Origin: Methyloradius sp035460505
GTDB taxonomy: Bacteria; Pseudomonadota; Gammaproteobacteria; Burkholderiales; Methylophilaceae
DNA: 34,299 nucleotides
NCBI GenBank assembly: GCA_035460505.1
Contig: DATHWP010000020.1
Span: 1 to 34,299, forward strand
Direction of reading: 5' to 3'
The number at the start of each line of letters is the position of its first letter. The first letter of the stretch is position 1. Both the position numbers and the translations under genes were made by a program. Positions 31,598-34,299 of this stretch are shown in pieces. Below the pieces are notes generated by a model. That model was not told where the DNA came from, did not search any database, and worked only from the letters and a program-made list of their open reading frames with translations.

Positions 31598-34299
31598 ATG
31601 ACATCATTATTTGTATTGTTAGGTATTGCTGGTTTCATCGGCCTGATAGGTGGGTTCATCAGCTTCTTCACCTCATTTACTAATGGAGATGAAAAGGCGC
31701 AGTTAAAGCGACGATTGGAAAATATTGAATCACAGTTGCGCCAGTTGAAAGCGCAGCTTAATCAATCACCGTTACAAGACGAAAATACGCAAAAACAATT
31801 AAAACCAACAGTTGTGAAACTTACTGTGCCAGTTGTAGAAAAGCGTATAGAAAATATTGATGAGACTGAATCAATCAGTGATAAAGAACTTGAACAGCAG
31901 GCACTGGCTGCAAACCCAGAACTTGAGATTACTCCACCAAAAATACCTGTCACCCAAGCAAAACCTGAGTGGAAGCCCAAGCCCAAAATTGTTGAGCCTA
32001 ACTTTATAGAAAAGGCTATTAATGCAGCCAAAGACTGGCTGTTTGGCGGTAATACACTGGTGCGTTCGGGCATCGTTATTCTATTCATCGGCATCAGTTT
32101 TTTACTGAAATACGCGGCTGAGCATTCTCACTTGCCGATTGAATTCCGCATGGCAGGCATTGCGTTATGTGGTGTTGCTTTACTAGCCTTGGGCTGGAAA
32201 TTACGCAACACCAGAGCTGAGTATTCATGGGCGATACAGGGTGGTGGTGTGGGCATTATGTATCTCACTATTTTTGCCGCTCTCAAGTTGTACCAGCTTA
32301 TTCCGCCTAACATTGCTTTTATGCTGCTGATAGTAGTGGCCTTCTTGTCAGCCTTGATAGCAGTCTTGCAATCCGCGATGCCGCTGGCGGTGCTCGGGTT
32401 TGCTGGAGGGTTCTTGGCGCCAATACTCACCTCTAGCGGGCACGGCAGTCATGTTGGCTTGTTTAGTTATTATCTCGTGCTGAATCTGGGCATCGCTTTT
32501 ATTGCATTCCACAAAAGCTGGCGGCCTCTTAATGTGTTGGGTTTTGCGTTTACATTTGCTATCGGCACGCTGTGGGGCAGTCAAAGTTATATCCCTGAAT
32601 ATTTTGCCAGTACCGAGCCGTTTCTGATTATTCACTTTTTATTATTCACGCTGATCGCAGTGGTGTATGCCCACAAGCAATCCACTAAAGCTTCGGATTA
32701 TGTGGATGCTACTTTGGTGTTCGGCACTCCACTTTTAGGCTTTAGTCTGCAATATGCGCTGTTGCGCGACTCACATTTTGGGCTAGCTTACAGTGCCCTC
32801 GCATTGGCTATTTTTTACATCGCAATGGCGTGGTGGATATTGACCCGCAAGCGTGAAACGCTGCAGTTCTTGGGCGAGTGTTTTTTAGCGCTGGGTATAG
32901 GTTTTGCCACACTGACATTGCCCTTGGCATTGGATGGTCGCTGGACTTCAGCTGCCTGGGCAGTTGAGGGTGTGGGGCTGGTGTGGGTTGGGCTGCGGCA
33001 GAAACGTACATTCCCGCTACTCGCTGGTTTGGCTTTGCAATTACTTGGCGCTGCGGCTTTTGCCAACGGCTGGGGCTTAACCGGCTACTCAGAATCGGCA
33101 CACCAGAATATGTTTTTGGGTGTGGCATTTATTGCCTTGTCTGGCTGGGCTTGCGGGGCTTTATTAGTTAAATATATTCCTGAAAAAACCAAAATAGTGA
33201 GTACCTTGCTGGCAATATGGGGCTGGCTATGGTGGGTTGGGGCTGGCTTTGTTGCCATTGACGAATTCTTACCCAATGCTATGTATGAGCACGCCAGCCT
33301 GCTTTTCCTTGCATTGACGAGCCTCCTGTTGCCTGTCAGTTCAGCTAGATTGAATTGGCCAAGATTGGCATCGTTGAGTAGCCTGTTATTACCAGCTGTA
33401 GCCATCGCTACTTTTGCTGAGTTTTTTGGAAGTCACCCATCCAGCGATATTGGTTGGCTCAGTTGGCCAGTCACTTTTGCAGTATATGCATGGTTATTGC
33501 AGCGTGAGACCTATAAAGCAGGCAGCCTGATGCGCGCGCCAGTGCTTTGGTTAGCGACAATATTAGGCATACTGGAATGCATGTACTGGATGCAAACGTA
33601 TATTCCAGAGGCCCTGGTTTATACATCAACCTGGCGCGACATCAGTTGGGCAATTGTCCCCGTGGCAGTCATCACGATATTGGTTTATTGGCAAAAACAT
33701 AAGCAAAAAGCCGAGTTTAACGAAGCAGCATTCAGCAATACACGCGCCTGGTTATGGCATGGTTGTGTGCCGATTGTGCTGTGTTTACTCGGCTGGTATC
33801 TGCTGATGTCGCTACATTCAAGCGGTGATGCGAGTCCGTTGCCTTATATACCGCTACTGAATCCGCTGGACATTTCACTGGCCGCGGTATTGCTGATGCT
33901 GTTGATCTGGAAGCGGACTATTGCTGCTTATTTTATCGCTGGCGATTTCACTAATACCCTCAATACCATCACGCATCCTCTTGCAGGGCTGATGGGCTTT
34001 GCGCTGCTCAATGGCATGTTGCTTCGCACCCTGCATTACTGGGCAGGCACACCGTTTGTGTGGACAGCCATTTTTGACTACACGCTGGTGCAGGTGTCGT
34101 TCACATTCCTCTGGAGCATTACGGCGCTCATCCTCATGCTGGCCGCACACAGATTGACGCATCGTCGATTATGGATAGTAGGTGCTGCCCTAATGGGTTT
34201 AGTTGTACTCAAATTATTCATGCTCGATCTGGCAGAGCATGGTTCGGTAGAGCGCATTATTTCATTCATAGGCGCAGGCATCCTGCTGTTGGTCATGGG
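31598..34299 (+). CDS. DUF2339-type polytopic membrane protein (3' end outside window)
   Basis: An open frame from the ATG at 31598 to the window end gives about 900 residues without a stop I could see, starting MTSLFVLLGIAGFIGLIGGF. After the first span come a coiled coil (about 34-60, LKRRLENIESQLRQLKAQL) and a Pro/Lys-rich linker. From about residue 140 (WLFGGNTLVRSGIVILFIGI) a long series of hydrophobic spans follows. The motif GGNTLVRSGIVILFIGISFLLKY and IQGGGVGIMYLTIFAAL are typical of DUF2339 proteins, whose function is unknown. It begins 8 bases after the amidohydrolase stop, so it belongs to the same transcript. Confidence 0.85.
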   Translation, partial: MTSLFVLLGIAGFIGLIGGFISFFTSFTNGDEKAQLKRRLENIESQLRQLKAQLNQSPLQDENTQKQLKPTVVKLTVPVVEKRIENIDETESISDKELEQQALAANPELEITPPKIPVTQAKPEWKPKPKIVEPNFIEKAINAAKDWLFGGNTLVRSGIVILFIGISFLLKYAAEHSHLPIEFRMAGIALCGVALLALGWKLRNTRAEYSWAIQGGGVGIMYLTIFAALKLYQLIPPNIAFMLLIVVAFLSALIAVLQSAMPLAVLGFAGGFLAPILTSSGHGSHVGLFSYYLVLNLGIAFIAFHKSWRPLNVLGFAFTFAIGTLWGSQSYIPEYFASTEPFLIIHFLLFTLIAVVYAHKQSTKASDYVDATLVFGTPLLGFSLQYALLRDSHFGLAYSALALAIFYIAMAWWILTRKRETLQFLGECFLALGIGFATLTLPLALDGRWTSAAWAVEGVGLVWVGLRQKRTFPLLAGLALQLLGAAAFANGWGLTGYSESAHQNMFLGVAFIALSGWACGALLVKYIPEKTKIVSTLLAIWGWLWWVGAGFVAIDEFLPNAMYEHASLLFLALTSLLLPVSSARLNWPRLASLSSLLLPAVAIATFAEFFGSHPSSDIGWLSWPVTFAVYAWLLQRETYKAGSLMRAPVLWLATILGILECMYWMQTYIPEALVYTSTWRDISWAIVPVAVITILVYWQKHKQKAEFNEAAFSNTRAWLWHGCVPIVLCLLGWYLLMSLHSSGDASPLPYIPLLNPLDISLAAVLLMLLIWKRTIAAYFIAGDFTNTLNTITHPLAGLMGFALLNGMLLRTLHYWAGTPFVWTAIFDYTLVQVSFTFLWSITALILMLAAHRLTHRRLWIVGAALMGLVVLKLFMLDLAEHGSVERIISFIGAGILLLVM

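Overview
The window looks like chromosomal DNA of a betaproteobacterial methylotroph, most likely a Methylophilaceae relative. The assignment is an inference from a lanthanide-type PQQ methanol dehydrogenase (XoxF) and the general gene style. No rRNA, tRNA, CRISPR array, insertion sequence or phage gene was seen.

Layout. Bases 1-534 hold the 3' end of a thioredoxin-reductase-like flavoprotein, converging on xoxF (538-2487, minus). xoxF is divergent from a dienelactone-hydrolase-family gene (2609-3346). Bases 3579-20732 are one co-directional type I secretion locus: a TolC-type outer-membrane channel with an Ala-rich N-terminal extension, a MotB/SiiA-like protein, an HlyD-type adaptor, a MotA/TolQ/SiiB-like protein, a 3264-residue RTX protein, and a compact ABC exporter whose ATG overlaps the RTX stop codon. 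A 350-base gap follows, holding a 24-codon ORF with a strong ribosome binding site and a 13-bp hairpin. Next come a transglutaminase-like gene (21083-21946), a converging MFS transporter (21958-23187, minus), and a minus-strand set of ybaL-type cation/proton antiporter, GGDEF diguanylate cyclase and 2OG-Fe dioxygenase. From 27886 an ArsR-type regulator leads a plus-strand run of aas, a Tat-signal amidohydrolase and a DUF2339 membrane protein cut by the window end.

Main point. The secretion locus carries, besides the three usual type I parts, a pair that reads like a proton-channel stator: one protein with a MotB-like membrane Asp and an OmpA-like tail, and one with the MotA/TolQ GLLGT segment. 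This is the logic of Salmonella SPI-4 (SiiA/SiiB with SiiC, SiiD, SiiF and adhesin SiiE), but the cargo is a calcium-type RTX solenoid. About 26 units of roughly 84 residues make up most of the cargo, and they come in three sequence flavours repeating every three units (about 740 bp). The likely product is a very long, Ca-dependent surface or released filament whose export may be powered or gated by the proton-motive force.
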